A program made the translations under genes and the position numbers. Below, one piece after another: positions 32,258-42,452 of a DNA stretch of 64,000 nt. The DNA is from Lucinisca nassula (taxonomy: Eukaryota; Mollusca; Bivalvia; Lucinida; Lucinidae), in contig OY757023.1 in the NCBI GenBank assembly GCA_963580285.1, positions 129,178,027 to 129,242,026 on the forward strand. The letters run 5' to 3'. How positions within the stretch are numbered: the first letter of the stretch is position 1; each line of letters starts with the position of its first letter. The notes under the pieces were generated by a model. The model searched no databases. It was not told the origin of the DNA and saw only the letters and a program-made list of their open reading frames with translations.

Positions 32258-33046
32258 ATCCCCAGCAGCTGATCTACACACATTTCCCAGAGGAGCAGGA
32301 ATGGCAGTTGCTGGACAGACCAAAGACAATCAAGGAATTTGAAACAATGGCTTTCCTCAAGGACAGATTCTTCAACCTCGAAATGAGGGTCTTATCACAT
32401 CCAAACTGCAACATAGAATGTTCAGACGGGGAAGTCGAGATTTTATTCGGGCTTCACCCGGAGAAATCTGTAAACCATACTTTTCTGTGTATTCCTACGC
32501 TGTTTGATGAACAAAAGCAGAAATCTACGCCCGTTGAACTCCCCCAGAAAAATGTTCAACTCGATTTTATTCATCGCCCCAATGAAAATGTTCTGTCAGT
32601 AAAAGTTCGTTTTCCTGCCGTGGATATGTACAAACTGGAGATTGTAGGGAAAGATTTGACAGTCACACAACCGGACTATGATTTTGACTGGGTCGCCATT
32701 TATAAAGTAAAGTGTACAAGTATTCCACCTAAACAGACTTTCTTTCCCCTCCTTGAAGCTGCAGGCTGGGGTCCGGGCAAACACCTGGAAGAATTTGGAC
32801 TGGAAGCACTTAGTCATGCTAACGGCGTGATCAATATGCATCCGGGACTGTTGGAAATGAAGTTCAGAATAGCGAATAAAAAGAAGGCAGAGACTCTGAA
32901 TTTAGTGTATAAAATGATTCCAATGGGTAAGGATGAAGAACAATATATGGCGGAGCCATTCAAAAAATCCGGTGATATTTTAGGGGCAGTGACGCAAGTG
33001 CAACCTGGAGAATTTAAAATGAAAATAAGCCACATGTTTGGGGAAG
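32258..33046 (+). CDS. KY: Kyphoscoliosis peptidase-like protein, exon b (KY C-terminal domain)
   Basis: This is the largest exon, 789 nt, between TTTCGATTACAG and a GTAAGT donor. Two bases complete the split Asp codon from exon a, giving FFLA-DPQQLIYTHFPEEQEWQ then LLDRPKTIKEFE. The sequence DPxxxIYxHFPxxxxWQLL is the hallmark that follows the transglutaminase core in KY and hillarin proteins. The rest (FFNLEMRVLSHPN, VEILFGLHPEK, EAAGWGPGKHLEEFGLEA) is the beta-rich KY-type domain. The exon ends SHMFGEG in phase 1. No stop or frameshift interrupts it, so the gene is probably functional. Penultimate segments such as IANKKKAETLNLVYKM are Lys-rich. Confidence 0.93.
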
Positions 33047-33081
33047 GTAAGTTTTCATAGTTGTTGTTTTTTGCTGCCCTC

Positions 33082-33367
33082 AGCCAAAAACACGCCTATA
33101 CTAATACATTGCCAATGTTACAGCCGAAAAAATGAAAATTTTCCGATAAAACGTATGATATTTTTCTTTTTTCTGCTCAAAAAATAGATGGCGGGTACAC
33201 GGTAGAACCGCCCCATTGAGTACCCACTATCTATGTTTTTAAGCAGAAATAAGGAAAATAATGTTCACCGCTGTTAACCCCAGTTTTTTTTATTGCCTTC
33301 ACTTTTATTTTACTAGATAAAAGTAGTGTTCGAGGGGGTCAGAAGTATATAGGCGTGTTTTCGTGAT
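33082..33367. mobile_element. MITE-A, full length but decayed
   Basis: It starts AGCCAAAAACACGCCTATAC and ends GGCGTGTTTTCGTGAT. It lies 36 bp past the exon-b donor, so exon b is bracketed by MITE-A copies on both sides. Confidence 0.8.
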
Positions 33368-34551
33368 AAAGGTGGCTTAAATGACTGCTTTCTCTCTCTG
33401 AAATCGCAAGAGCAATTTTCAATTATTTTTCATATACAGGCTCCTATAATTTGGGACAAAAGTTTGTTCGAATGGTCCAGGCCACATAACCAATATAGTC
33501 CTATTCGACGTCTTTGGCTTTTAAATGGTAAAAATGGCGTTTTCGAAAACTGTTGTGGTGTATGACATGAGGGTGGATACATTATGAATGTCTATACATT
33601 ATTAATGTCTATAAATAATAAGTTCAGGTTCATTCAGCGACCTTCGCCTAATTTCAATTGGCTAATAGGTCCATCGACATTTCAAAGGACATTTTTTCTT
33701 AATCCATTTGACCAGTTTCAATTACATTTTATTTACAGTCCCGCTTGCAACGTTTAAACGAAATATTGTTTAATGACGCAGATCACAAAACCAAGATGGT
33801 CACAATGGTCAAATGCGTTAAAAAACCTGAAATAGCTTCTTCTCTAGAACCACGTGACCTATTGTCTTGAAACTTTGTTTGTACTTTAAGGTGACTGAGT
33901 ACTATTGCCTTTATTCCAATGATAAGGAATTGGTGTGTTATTGACGTATTCCAGTTATACTACAAGGTCAAATTTCGTCTCGTAGGATTTTTAAGAAAGG
34001 AAAAGCTAAAACAATGTATTGTAGTTGTTTACATATGCACTAAAATTTCAATTAAACTTCAAATCAAACCCCCAGCCCCACATCCCAGCCCCACCCATGG
34101 CAGAGACGTAATTTATTCTTTATTTTCAAATAGTTCAAGTTACATTACAAGACGGCTACCATGGCCATATATGGGAGAATGGCCACCATGGCCATATATG
34201 GTAGAAACCTCGAAACATTTTTTCTTCTTCACATTAGGTTCCTTAGGCTTTTGAATTTAATTACAACGGGTAAACGAAAGTGGCTTAGGACACTTGAAAC
34301 CTCACAGTGACTAAGTTTGTTCTAATATTGACTTAGTTAGGGCAATTTTAAATTTCAACGGTAAAAGGGTGCTTAAAAACATGTTGTAGTTTATGATGTA
34401 CGTAAAAGTATGTACTACATGAATGTTTATTAATGCAAAGGGCCAAGGTCATTCAGTGACCATAACGGTATGTCACCAGGATTGCATGTCCACCAGCATT
34501 TCAAAGGGCATCTTATCGTCTTTAATCCCAAAGCTTATTTGATTTTTCATA
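33368..34551. repeat. Decayed intronic satellite pieces
   Basis: Imperfect repeats of the 29.8-31.2 kb array type appear (CAGTGACC, CTTCTCTAGAACCACGTGAC, CCATATATGG twice at 34163-34202). The open frame at 33919-34254 is not recognisably coding. Confidence 0.45.
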
Positions 34552-34802
34552 CATTAGGAACCCGTGTCACATAGTATATTTTCATATTTCCACCATAATG
34601 GTTAGTTTTCTGATAAATCTGTGATATTGTCCTGATTTGTACTCAGAACATAGGTTGTAGGTGCCTGTTAGAACCGCCGCACTGAGGCGGTTTTAAGGAG
34701 TGCCCACAACCCATGCCTTGAAGCAGTAATAAGAAAAGATAATGTATCCATCTGTAAACCCAAGTGTCCTCCATTCATTTCACGGACTTGTCAACCTGAT
34801 GT
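34552..34802. mobile_element. MITE-B, nearly full length
   Basis: The left end is CATTAGGAACCCGTGTCACA, the right end TTTCACGGACTTGTCAACC, and the centre GAACCGCCGCACTGAGGCGG. Confidence 0.7.
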
Positions 34803-34839
34803 GCAACCTCATGGCTGCTGGGGGAATAAAAGCTTGGTC

Positions 34840-34960
34840 GAATGGTCCGGTCTGTTGCTTCATGTTTGTGTTTCTTTCCCTTTGGTGTCTCTGATTGGAG
34901 CTGTGGGTTAATTGTATCGATTCCTGATCATTGCCTCTACTTCTATTTTTTATAAGACTA
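34840..34960 (+). repeat. Penelope-type solo 3' tail
   Basis: TTTCTTTCCCTTTGGTGTCT, GGTTAATTGTATCGATTCCTG and CTCTACTTCTATTTTT match the 3' end of the Penelope-like copies. Confidence 0.75.
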
Positions 34961-35479
34961 TTTTACGAAAATGTGAAAAATGTGGCCTAAAGCTTTGAAT
35001 GGAAAAAGTAAGACAAAGTTTTTTTTTTTTCAAAACATTTGCAGTCTGTGAGAGTATGTGCTACATTAATGTCTATACATGTACAAGATCATGGTCATTT
35101 AATAACATGTTGGAATGCATTTCAATGGACTTCTTTTCTGAAACCAGTAGGTTGATTGCAATGTAATTGATATTTCATAATGCAATGTTCTGACAATGGG
35201 AGAACAAAAGTTTATTCAAAATGACCTTGTCAAATGACCAAGATGGCTCTCATGCCCATATATGGTAAACGCCTTAAACACTTTTCTTCAGAATTGCCGA
35301 TGCTATGCCGAGTGCTTGCAAATATTGTTAAAATCATTGACATACTGGAAAACAGAGTAGATCCTAATTAGACGGTTCATTTGGAGCTACACTGTTTGCA
35401 CTGTTTGCACAGGTGTCTGTTGGTCAACAGAGCTGAAAGGGCTAAAGAATCAGCCATACAATGCAGAATATCACAGGTG

Positions 35480-35592
35480 CTTGGTGTTTAATTTAATATT
35501 TATTTCTTTCCCTTTGGTGTCTTTTATGGATGGAGTAAGTTAATTGTATCAATTCCTGATCTTTGTTTTACTTCTACTTTTCATTGTCTTTA
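35480..35592 (+). repeat. Penelope-type solo 3' tail
   Basis: TTTCTTTCCCTTTGGTGTCT and AATTGTATCAATTCCTGATC, ending in TACTTCTACTTTT. The version with ATCTTTGTTTTACTTC matches the 51.0-kb copy. Confidence 0.75.
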
Positions 35593-36839
35593 CGATTTGC
35601 GAAGAAAATCGAAGGTAGGACACTTCCCAATTGATATATTGATCTCTGCGTTAATATTTATGTAAGCAACCATGTTTCAAAGCCAAAATTTTGGTCTTAG
35701 TATACATTAGGTGACCCATTTTTCCGCCGCTAACTTCAAATAACAAAAGATCTTGATTATACCTGCAAATCCGTTATTTCTGAGAAATATCGATTTAGCC
35801 AGTTGCTGAATACGATCCACTTTCTTGTTTGTTTACATCTTTGCAGGCCGTGACCTGAACAAAATTCGGGTACCTGCACGTTGATCGCTTATCCAATCAA
35901 ATCGCGAATCAGGATTTACTGCTGTACCAAAAACATGGCGGCCGTATGGGACAACTGGCAAAAGGTAAATTTTGAAAGTATGAAGCGGCGGAGATAAAAG
36001 CGTTGCTAGCATATTTGCATGTGTGAACAGAATTTTGATACAAACGAAAGGACGCAGAAACAATATCATAAGCCAAGAAGCAACCGTCCTTCGATTTCTT
36101 CGAAATCGTAAAATAAGATTTTGAAAAATAAACGAGAAACAACTTCAAGCTGCTGTGCAGAATATAATGGGCTATGGTTATTTATTCTAGTTTAAAGAGA
36201 TGCTTAATTAAGAAACCCATATATGCCAATAGTATTTTCCACCAGATAAGTTTAGAGTGCTCCATTTCTAGTTATAGGGGAGTCAGGTTTGTTTATGTTT
36301 GTAGCAAATTTTACAACAATGAGTCCTCTTTAAGCAAACAGTACAGTGCAGACCTGGGTCCGCGCTGTTTGCCAATGTCCCAGAAAAGGACCACTAGGCA
36401 TATTAGAGTAAAACAAGTAGTGCTCAAGTAAGACCGAAAACATTGATTTGCATAAAAAGTCTGTACAATAAGTATTATTTGATACTTATAAGTATGGAAT
36501 GATGTGTATATGGGCGTTTACATAGAAATTGGACCATACGGAGCCCGCCCGTTTTACAAGCACAATTCGCTTCCAAGACCAGCTTATATGGTATTAAATA
36601 AATTCTACCTTTAAAGTTTTAGTAATTGCCTTTTTTATCTACAACTAGTGTCTGTACTTGGGGGTTGTTGAGATCTTGTTTTGTATACCCATTGTACTCC
36701 TATACTTATAGGACTCTTCCAAATAGGTCTTTAGGGCCACGTTTTAACAGTTCTAAAGATGGAGTTGACTACAATAAAACTCATCTTAATCCATATAATT
36801 TGACACGAAATAAACTAAAAATGTCATTTTTCGTTCCAG
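35593..36839. other. Intronic DNA, no gene recognised
   Basis: Apart from a MITE-D hairpin scrap at 36330-36372 (GCAAACAGTACAGTGCAGAC), I see no repeat family or exon. Short frames lack domains. The stretch ends in the acceptor TTTTTCGTTCCAG of the next exon. Confidence 0.5.
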
Positions 36840-36953
36840 GGCATGAAAGAAATATCTGTAACTACCACGTGATATGCACCCCAGTTGCTGAGCAGAGGCC
36901 AGTGGAAAAACCACCAACACCGAAACCCGACGAAGCCGACGAACTTAGAAACA
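36840..36953 (+). CDS. KY: Kyphoscoliosis peptidase-like protein, exon c (end of KY domain and Pro-rich linker)
   Basis: The exon lies between TCGTTCCAG and the donor GTGAGT. It joins exon b in phase 1 (G codon split) to read GEG-HERNICNYHVICTPVAEQ, which closes the KY domain with its typical NxCxYxVxC strand. It continues into a charged, Pro-rich linker PVEKPPTPKPDEADELRN. It ends in phase 1, which matches the start of exon d exactly. Without the splice the frame stops 10 codons later. Confidence 0.88.
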
Positions 36954-37261
36954 GTGAGTACAATGAATTCTAGATTTCTTTTTCTAAGTTAAACTTATGA
37001 ACAGCTGTAGAACAGTGTTACGGCTACTATTTATCATGAAATCTGTTCGAAAAATATAAACTGTGAGGGAGTAAGGTAGCAGGTGCCATGAAACTTTTAT
37101 CATCGGGGCGTTGAGCTGAAATTGTGTAAGGTAACAATTGAGAGAGACTCGCTCTTCTAACATAAAGGGGAACAGACAGGGCATGCCTTATTCACATTGT
37201 TTCCCCGTTTTTATTGATTCTTTTTCTCGCTTTGTCTTCTTTTCATCTTATAATGTTAACA
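36954..37261. other. Intronic DNA, no feature recognised
   Basis: This is the start of the 18.4-kb intron. No repeat family or conserved frame was seen. Confidence 0.5.
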
Positions 37262-37590
37262 AGTTCATCGTAACGAACACTCATCGAAATCCCATTTTAT
37301 ACAAAGAAAAGTGGTGTTTAAGGCGCTATTCATTTTTTTCTTTCTTTTTGCTAAAAAACATAGATTGTAAGAATTCGTTAGAACCGCCTCATTGAGGGTG
37401 CTGAGGGGTGGCCATCACGAAAAAACGCATAAATAATTCTGACCCCCTTGAACCCCACATTTATGTAGTAAAACGGGTTAGAAAAAAAAACGATTCCTGA
37501 TCATTGCTTCTGCTTCTATTTGACATGGCTAAACCTTATTTTTCTTATTTCTGCTCCAAAATATAGATTGCGGGTACTCGTCAGAACCTC
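37262..37590. repeat. MITE-B and MITE-A remnants with an embedded Penelope-tail scrap
   Basis: MITE-B pieces (TCGTAACGAACACTCATCG, TAGAACCGCCTCATTGAGG) precede a MITE-A left half at 37413 (CATCACGAAAAAACGCAT). A GATTCCTGATCATTGC / TTCTGCTTCTATTT tail piece lies at 37480-37530. MITE-A stops at TCGTCAGAACC, where Tc1 sequence begins. Confidence 0.65.
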
Positions 37591-38010
37591 CCCGCACCAT
37601 TATGCTACCATTACTCGAACGGGAAACCTATTTAACACAACAGCCTTGGAATTGCCCCCATCGTCGACGCTATATTTACGCCGCGTATCAAACATTTCAA
37701 CCCCAAAACGGGTCTCGTCTGTGAACAGTACACCACGCCAACGCTGTTGTGTCCATCGGATACGCTGTCGACACCAATTAAAGCGTCTGATTCGACGCTC
37801 CGCCGTCAAAACGGCCCCCTATTGATCTTATGGCTAGAAATATGCGTTCCTGGATACGCCGCCGTACAGTTAAGGCACTTACGCGTATGTTATGGGTTCC
37901 CTCTGTCTCCTGGGTAGTTTCCACAGATGTCCTGGATCGGTCGCGTAAATGACTGCTGAAACCAATGTACCGGTCCTGCTGACGTGTTCACGTCCACGTC
38001 CACGTCCAGG
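37591..38010 (-). pseudogene. Tc1/mariner-like transposase, C-terminal and middle parts (split gene)
   Basis: Minus-strand reading gives REHVSRTGTLVSAV, then IYATDPGHLWKLPRRQREPI and the catalytic-domain piece RRWRGVLFTDETRFGVEM (FTDETRF carries the second Asp of the DDE/D triad). This is a Tc1-type transposase that would cut and rejoin element ends at TA sites. Stops between segments show it is dead. It is truncated at 37591 before the last catalytic residue. The remaining N-terminal part lies at 45662-45850, across a 7.65-kb insertion. Confidence 0.85.
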
Positions 38011-38165
38011 GGCCCGTTTCACTAAACTTCGTAACTTTACGAAATTCGTAGACTTAAGAACTCGACTTACGAAATTCTTAAGAAAATCACGGGTGCGTTT
38101 CACTAACGTCTTCCTAAGTTAAATGACTTACGAATTTCGTAGCTAAGAATTCGTAGCTACTCTTT

Positions 38166-38605
38166 AATGCTGAAGATAAATATTTTACGCACGGAGGTTG
38201 AGATTGCGGGAATTTATTGTAATAAAAACACGTTTTAGACATGAGGACTCACATGTTTTGTTGGTTTAGATTTACTTTGACCGATTGCGAGGAGCAAAAA
38301 ACGAAACATTTTGAATGGGGAAAAATAAAAATCTAGTAAACCTGTTTGCATCAAAGTTGTTTCATTTCATCGGCGCTGTGAAGAAGTCATAGAGGGAACG
38401 GACAGGCCCAAGTTAAATGATGAAAGCTGGCAAATATCTGTCATCCCTGCACACTGTGTTGTCATTATTTATGTGTTACGTAGTTATCGATGACGTCATC
38501 AATTTAAATACGCAAGGGAGCTTACTCCGACTCATGTCTTATGGTCGGGTAAAATCTAGCCATAGGCCTAACCTGTATCGATAGCCGATTCATCTAAGTT
38601 GCTTG
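38166..38605. other. No gene recognised
   Basis: This is interior DNA of the nested insertion. No protein or repeat family was recognised. Confidence 0.45.
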
Positions 38606-38815
38606 TTTGAATTGACGTTTAACGTCCCCATCAACACTATTTAGGTCAATTTGGAGACGTTGCTTCCAATTTTGTGGGACTTTACACAATGAAACCAATA
38701 CTCAGAGTAGGGTTTTATAAATATGCATGGATTGCCCGACTCGCATTACTTTGCGGTTACCAGTAGCCTACTCTGACCTGTGCGGTCGGTTTCAGCTCTG
38801 TGCGGAAGCACCATG
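38606..38815 (-). repeat. SINE-C copy, minus, partly deleted
   Basis: Reversed tail GACGTTTAACGTCCCCATCA and body GGAGACGTTGCTTCCAATTT. The middle is shortened. Confidence 0.75.
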
Positions 38816-39019
38816 TTGTCAAATCTATTTCTCATAGCCCGACAAAGTTGAAAACCATAGTTCTTCGCTAAACTTTCGGAATATTTCGAATATCTAGCAC
38901 AGACCGAAGAGTCAGTACTGTTTGTTGGTAGTTAAATCTTCAACACAATCTTATTTTTTCCTATCTTCTCGCCTCATTTATAACCATACATAGCCTATCT
39001 CTTATGGTCATTTAATTAG

Positions 39020-39470
39020 TGTAACGGTTATAGATAAATACCACTTCTACAGCCTTGCTGTAGGAGCCGGCTCTTTTAGCGACGCAGGTAGAGTGGTTGG
39101 CTTATTCACGAAGTTAAGCAACGGAGATTGCGGTTAGTACCTGGATGGGTGACCGCGTTGTTTGACTTCGTGGACGACCCGGTACACGCAGCATTGGTGG
39201 CAGCGGTGGGATTGAAACAGTGCCGCTGGTTTGTTACATAGACTCCGCCCTCGGGTTTAGCCTTGGGAGGCATGTGTGACTTCGGGACGAAGTCAAGAGA
39301 TGAGGGGGAGAAATGTAACGGTTATAGATAAATACCACTTGGAGCCGGCTCTTTTAGCGACGCAGGTAGAGTGGTTGGCTTATTCACGAAGTATAGCAAC
39401 GGAGATTGCGGTTAGTACCTGGATGGGTGACCGCGTTGTTGACTTCGTGGACGACCCGGTACACGCAACA
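39020..39470 (+). mobile_element. Cassandra-like mini LTR retrotransposon with 5S-rRNA-derived LTR
   Basis: Two direct terminal repeats, 39020-39193 and 39314-39470, both begin TGTAACGG and end CGCARCA. After the first comes TGGTGGCAGCGGTGGGATT, complementary to the 3' end (with CCA) of tRNA-Leu, a canonical primer-binding site. Before the second comes the purine tract GATGAGGGGGAGAAA. The internal region is only 120 bp and non-coding, so this is a TRIM. Each LTR holds a segment near identical to the 5S rRNA internal promoter. No clear target-site duplication was seen. Confidence 0.85.
39108..39157 (+). promoter_or_regulatory. 5S rRNA-like internal promoter in the 5' LTR
   Basis: CGAAGTTAAGCAACG corresponds to the 5S A box, and CGGTTAGTACCTGGATGGG then TGACCGC to the 5S intermediate element and C box, with near-normal spacing. 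The rest of 5S rRNA is not preserved. It could recruit TFIIIA and RNA polymerase III, as proposed for plant Cassandra elements. Equivalent copies lie at 39384-39435 (one change in the A box) and 45302-45350. Confidence 0.82.
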
Positions 39471-39591
39471 TAAGCATATCAGGACGTCTCTTTTTCAATT
39501 ACGGATTTTTTCCCCTTTTCTCTGGTAAATCTGTAGACCTAGACATGTACCTTACTTTGGACCCCCCCCCCCATGATGGTTTCCTGGTTGG

Positions 39592-39858
39592 GCTCCCGCC
39601 CATCGTGGCTTAGAGAAATAGATTAGGCTGCATGGTGCTTCCATGCAGAGCTGAATCTACTGGTAAACTGCTTCAAGAATCTATGCCTGCTAAAGTGGTG
39701 CGTATCGGACCGTCCTATTGGTTTACACTGCGGGCGGCGGCATGGATTGTCATTTCATCTCAATATCGGATAAAAATCCCTCAAAGTTGGAAGCAACGTC
39801 ACCAAAATGACCTATGTAGTGTTGACAGGGACGTTAAACCTCACATCAAACAAATGAT
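39592..39858 (+). repeat. SINE-C copy, plus orientation
   Basis: Head GGCTCCCGCCCATCGTGGC, body ATGGTGCTTCCATGCAGAGC, tail GTTGACAGGGACGTTAAACC. Confidence 0.8.
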
Positions 39859-40575
39859 TTCCTGATGGTTGACATGGGCTATGATGGTGCGAGTAAGCTT
39901 ACAAGGCCCGATCGTCCTAATGCATTTGGGGCATAGTGGGTCATGTGTCTAAGTTCTGTGCTTGCAACAGGTGCGGAATGTTTATTTTTTTTTTATTTAT
40001 TTATCAAATCTCAGTTCCATAACACACACGGTTTCGAATAAAGTGTACCTTATTTCATTGTTTAATTACAAACACCAACTGTTATGGTCACTTCCTGCTG
40101 ATATGAATTTTTTAAAGTTTTAAAACATTTGTTTTAAATCATTTAAGAAAGAGTGGCATGCGTGCGTGCGTGCGTGTTTTTATTTATTTATTACTATTTT
40201 TTGGAGGGGGATGGGGGTGTGGGGGGATTAGGAGGAGCGGGTCTATTAAAGGAGCCTTTGGATTTTTTCGTTATTCTCATCAAAATAGTGTCTTGGTATT
40301 TACGAGATACTGGATACTGGTCCTAGAGAATTCATTGCCCATTTCTCTTCTAGATAGTCAAATGGGGAGACCGGGGCTAGTTGGTCCGCGGGGCAAGTTG
40401 GTCGAAGGCCAATTACTCTGAACTAAGAAAAGCTCTGTAGACTTTCAGCTTTGTGTCAAGCCGTATTCCACTTCGATTCCAAACACTTTCACGTAGTCGG
40501 CCAGATGCTGCACTAGCTTTCAGTTATATTTGCAATCCTGGCATTGACTTCATTATCAATGAGCACGACTCTTGA
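39859..40575. other. No gene recognised; short simple repeats
   Basis: It holds a GTGCGTGCGTGC stretch at 40157-40175 and a G-rich stretch at 40203-40245. The 88-codon frame at 40158-40421 lacks any domain. Confidence 0.5.
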
Positions 40576-40576
40576 A

Positions 40577-40877
40577 GGTCCCCGCCCATCGGGGCTTGAA
40601 GAAATAGATGGGCTGCATGATGCTTCCATGCAGAGCTGAAACCGACCCGCACACGAGTAGGTCTACTAGTAAACCGCTTAGAGGATCTAAGCCTGTCCAG
40701 GCAAAGCAGTGCGAGTCGGACTGTCCATGCTTATAAACCCTATTGGTTTCATTGAACGGCAGGGCTTGAGATGTCATTTTATCTCGATGTCGGGTAGAAG
40801 TCCCCCAAAATTGGAAGCAACGTCTCCAGAATGACCTTTACATTTTTGCCGGGACGTTGAACCTCAAATCAAACAAA
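40577..40877 (+). repeat. SINE-C copy, plus orientation, nearly full length
   Basis: Head CCCCGCCCATCGGGGCTTG, body GTAAACCGCTTAGAGGATC, tail GCCGGGACGTTGAACCTC with AAACAAAAC. Confidence 0.85.
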
Positions 40878-40979
40878 ACACGATCTTGACAAAGTGCTTC
40901 AAAGGTAGGTGAACTTGTCTACCACTTGCAATCTTTGACCTTTTCACTGTAATGGTGGGCTCCTTATAAGGTTTGCCAA

Positions 40980-42190
40980 GTTCTGGTTAATAAACCACCT
41001 CGGATATTTTAATGCTGATTGTGAATTCATAACTGTCAGATACGCCATCTATACGTTTTTGCATCTTCTCTTCTGCTGGAGCACCCTTTGTCATCTCGTC
41101 AGCAAAGGGGAACTCGTCTTCTGGATCACTTGCAACCTTCTTAGGCTGATAAAGCTTCCCATCAAACCCATACCAAACAGGTATACCATTGTCACCATCC
41201 CGGAAAGCATTTGTGAGCATGACAGCGAACATTATGCTGAGCAGCTTGACTCCATTGTCACAGGAAATGGATCAGAGAACTCATCATTATTTTTATGCGG
41301 TGCCGTTTTACTATTTAACCCATATAGATATCCATAATTCGATTTATGGTTATCCATAATTCGAATTAAGGATATCCTTAAATCGAATAATGGATATCTA
41401 TAATTCGATTTATGGACATCCATAATTCAGATTGATTTATAGATACCAATAATTCGATTTATGGATATCTATAATTCGAATAATAGATATCCATTATTCG
41501 GCTGATCTATGGATATCCATAATTCTGAATTATGGATATCCATAATTCGACTGATTTATGGATATCCATAACTTGAATTACAGATATCCATAAATCGAAT
41601 AATGGATATCCATAATTCAATTTAATTGATGTCCATAATTCAGATCGATTTATAGATATCCATAATTCGAATTATAATTCGAATTATGGATATACAAATT
41701 AAATAGAATTATGGATATCCATTAATAATTATTGATACCCATAAATAATTTTGGATATCTATAAATAGTGAATAAATAGGAAAAGGGCGTCCCATACGTT
41801 TTGGAAACCGTGCAAGCATGCCATCGCGAAACGGCCTCCAGTTGCTATACTGATCTTGGTCGGACAACCAAACTTCGCCATAATTTTCCAAAGACCCTCA
41901 CGACCGACTTCGTCATATGATTTGGTGAGTTCAACAAACCTGACATTGCTCTTGAAGCTACCTTGCTGTGAAGATCATGTCAGTTTTTCATAGAGCTGTC
42001 CTTTCTGATCACACAGTGAACACACATTGGCTTTCTGACTGTTCAGTGTGTTCATTCAGTCGGTGAAGTAAATTTCTTGAAAGAAACTTCCCAGCCATTG
42101 GCAAAATAAGAGATGCCTCGATGATTGCCACACCAACTGAGGATTCCCTTTCCGTTTGAATATGTGGATAATTGACGCGTCCTTGAATTC
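40980..42190 (-). pseudogene. RTE-like LINE reverse transcriptase remnant, split by a satellite
   Basis: Minus-strand reading gives, in order, LPQEFKDASIIH-type sequence and RKGNP (near 42130-42180), then FVELTKSYDEVGREGLWKIM and AKFGCP (motif A region, near 41860-41960). EFSDPFPVT follows near 41260-41290, then FAVMLTNAFRDGDNGIPVWY, FDGKLYQPKKV and a final EFTISIKISEVVY. This is the RTE/BovB-type reverse transcriptase order. The YADD box region is degenerate (FPFADEM). Frameshifts and stops make it inactive. The 41320-41770 satellite splits it between FxDGMxAR and EPFPV. Confidence 0.85.
41320..41770. repeat. Palindromic AT satellite, unit near 20 bp (GGATATCCATAATTCG)
   Basis: More than 20 imperfect units alternate the two small palindromes GGATATCC and TTCGAA or GAATTATGGATATCCATAATTC. 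Most units therefore read nearly the same on both strands and can form many overlapping hairpins. It lies entirely inside the LINE reverse transcriptase remnant. Confidence 0.9.
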
Positions 42191-42452
42191 TTGAGGGACT
42201 TGGAGAAATAGATTGTGCTTCAACGCAGAGCTGAAACTGACCGTCCATGATTACTGGTAAACTGCTTAGAAGGACTAAGACTGCCCAGGCAAAGGCCATC
42301 AAATGCATATAAGCCTTTTGGTTCGATCAGGCGGCAGGGCTTGAGAAGTCATTTCATCTCAATGTCGGGTAAAAGTCCCATAAAACTGGAAGCAACGTCT
42401 CCAAAATGACCTAAATAGTGTTGACGGGGACATTAAACCACAAACCAATCAA
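42190..42452 (+). repeat. SINE-C copy, plus orientation
   Basis: Body GTAAACTGCTTAGAAGGAC and AATGTCGGGTAAAAGTCCC, tail GTTGACGGGGACATTAAACC. It abuts the LINE remnant. Confidence 0.8.

Noticed and set aside
33919..34254. 111-codon plus-strand frame in a KY intron
   Set aside because: It spans decayed satellite with duplicated CCATGGCCATATATGG. The residues are a translation of the repeat, and its strand agreement with KY is coincidental.
35833..36148. Two overlapping minus-strand frames near 36 kb
   Set aside because: No recognisable domain, no splice context, and composition like the surrounding intron.
39108..39157. Functional 5S rRNA gene
   Set aside because: Only the internal promoter part is conserved. 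The 5' third and 3' end of 5S rRNA are missing, and the segment lies inside LTRs.
40158..40421. 88-codon frame beginning near a GTGCGTGC repeat
   Set aside because: Simple-sequence origin and no conserved motif.
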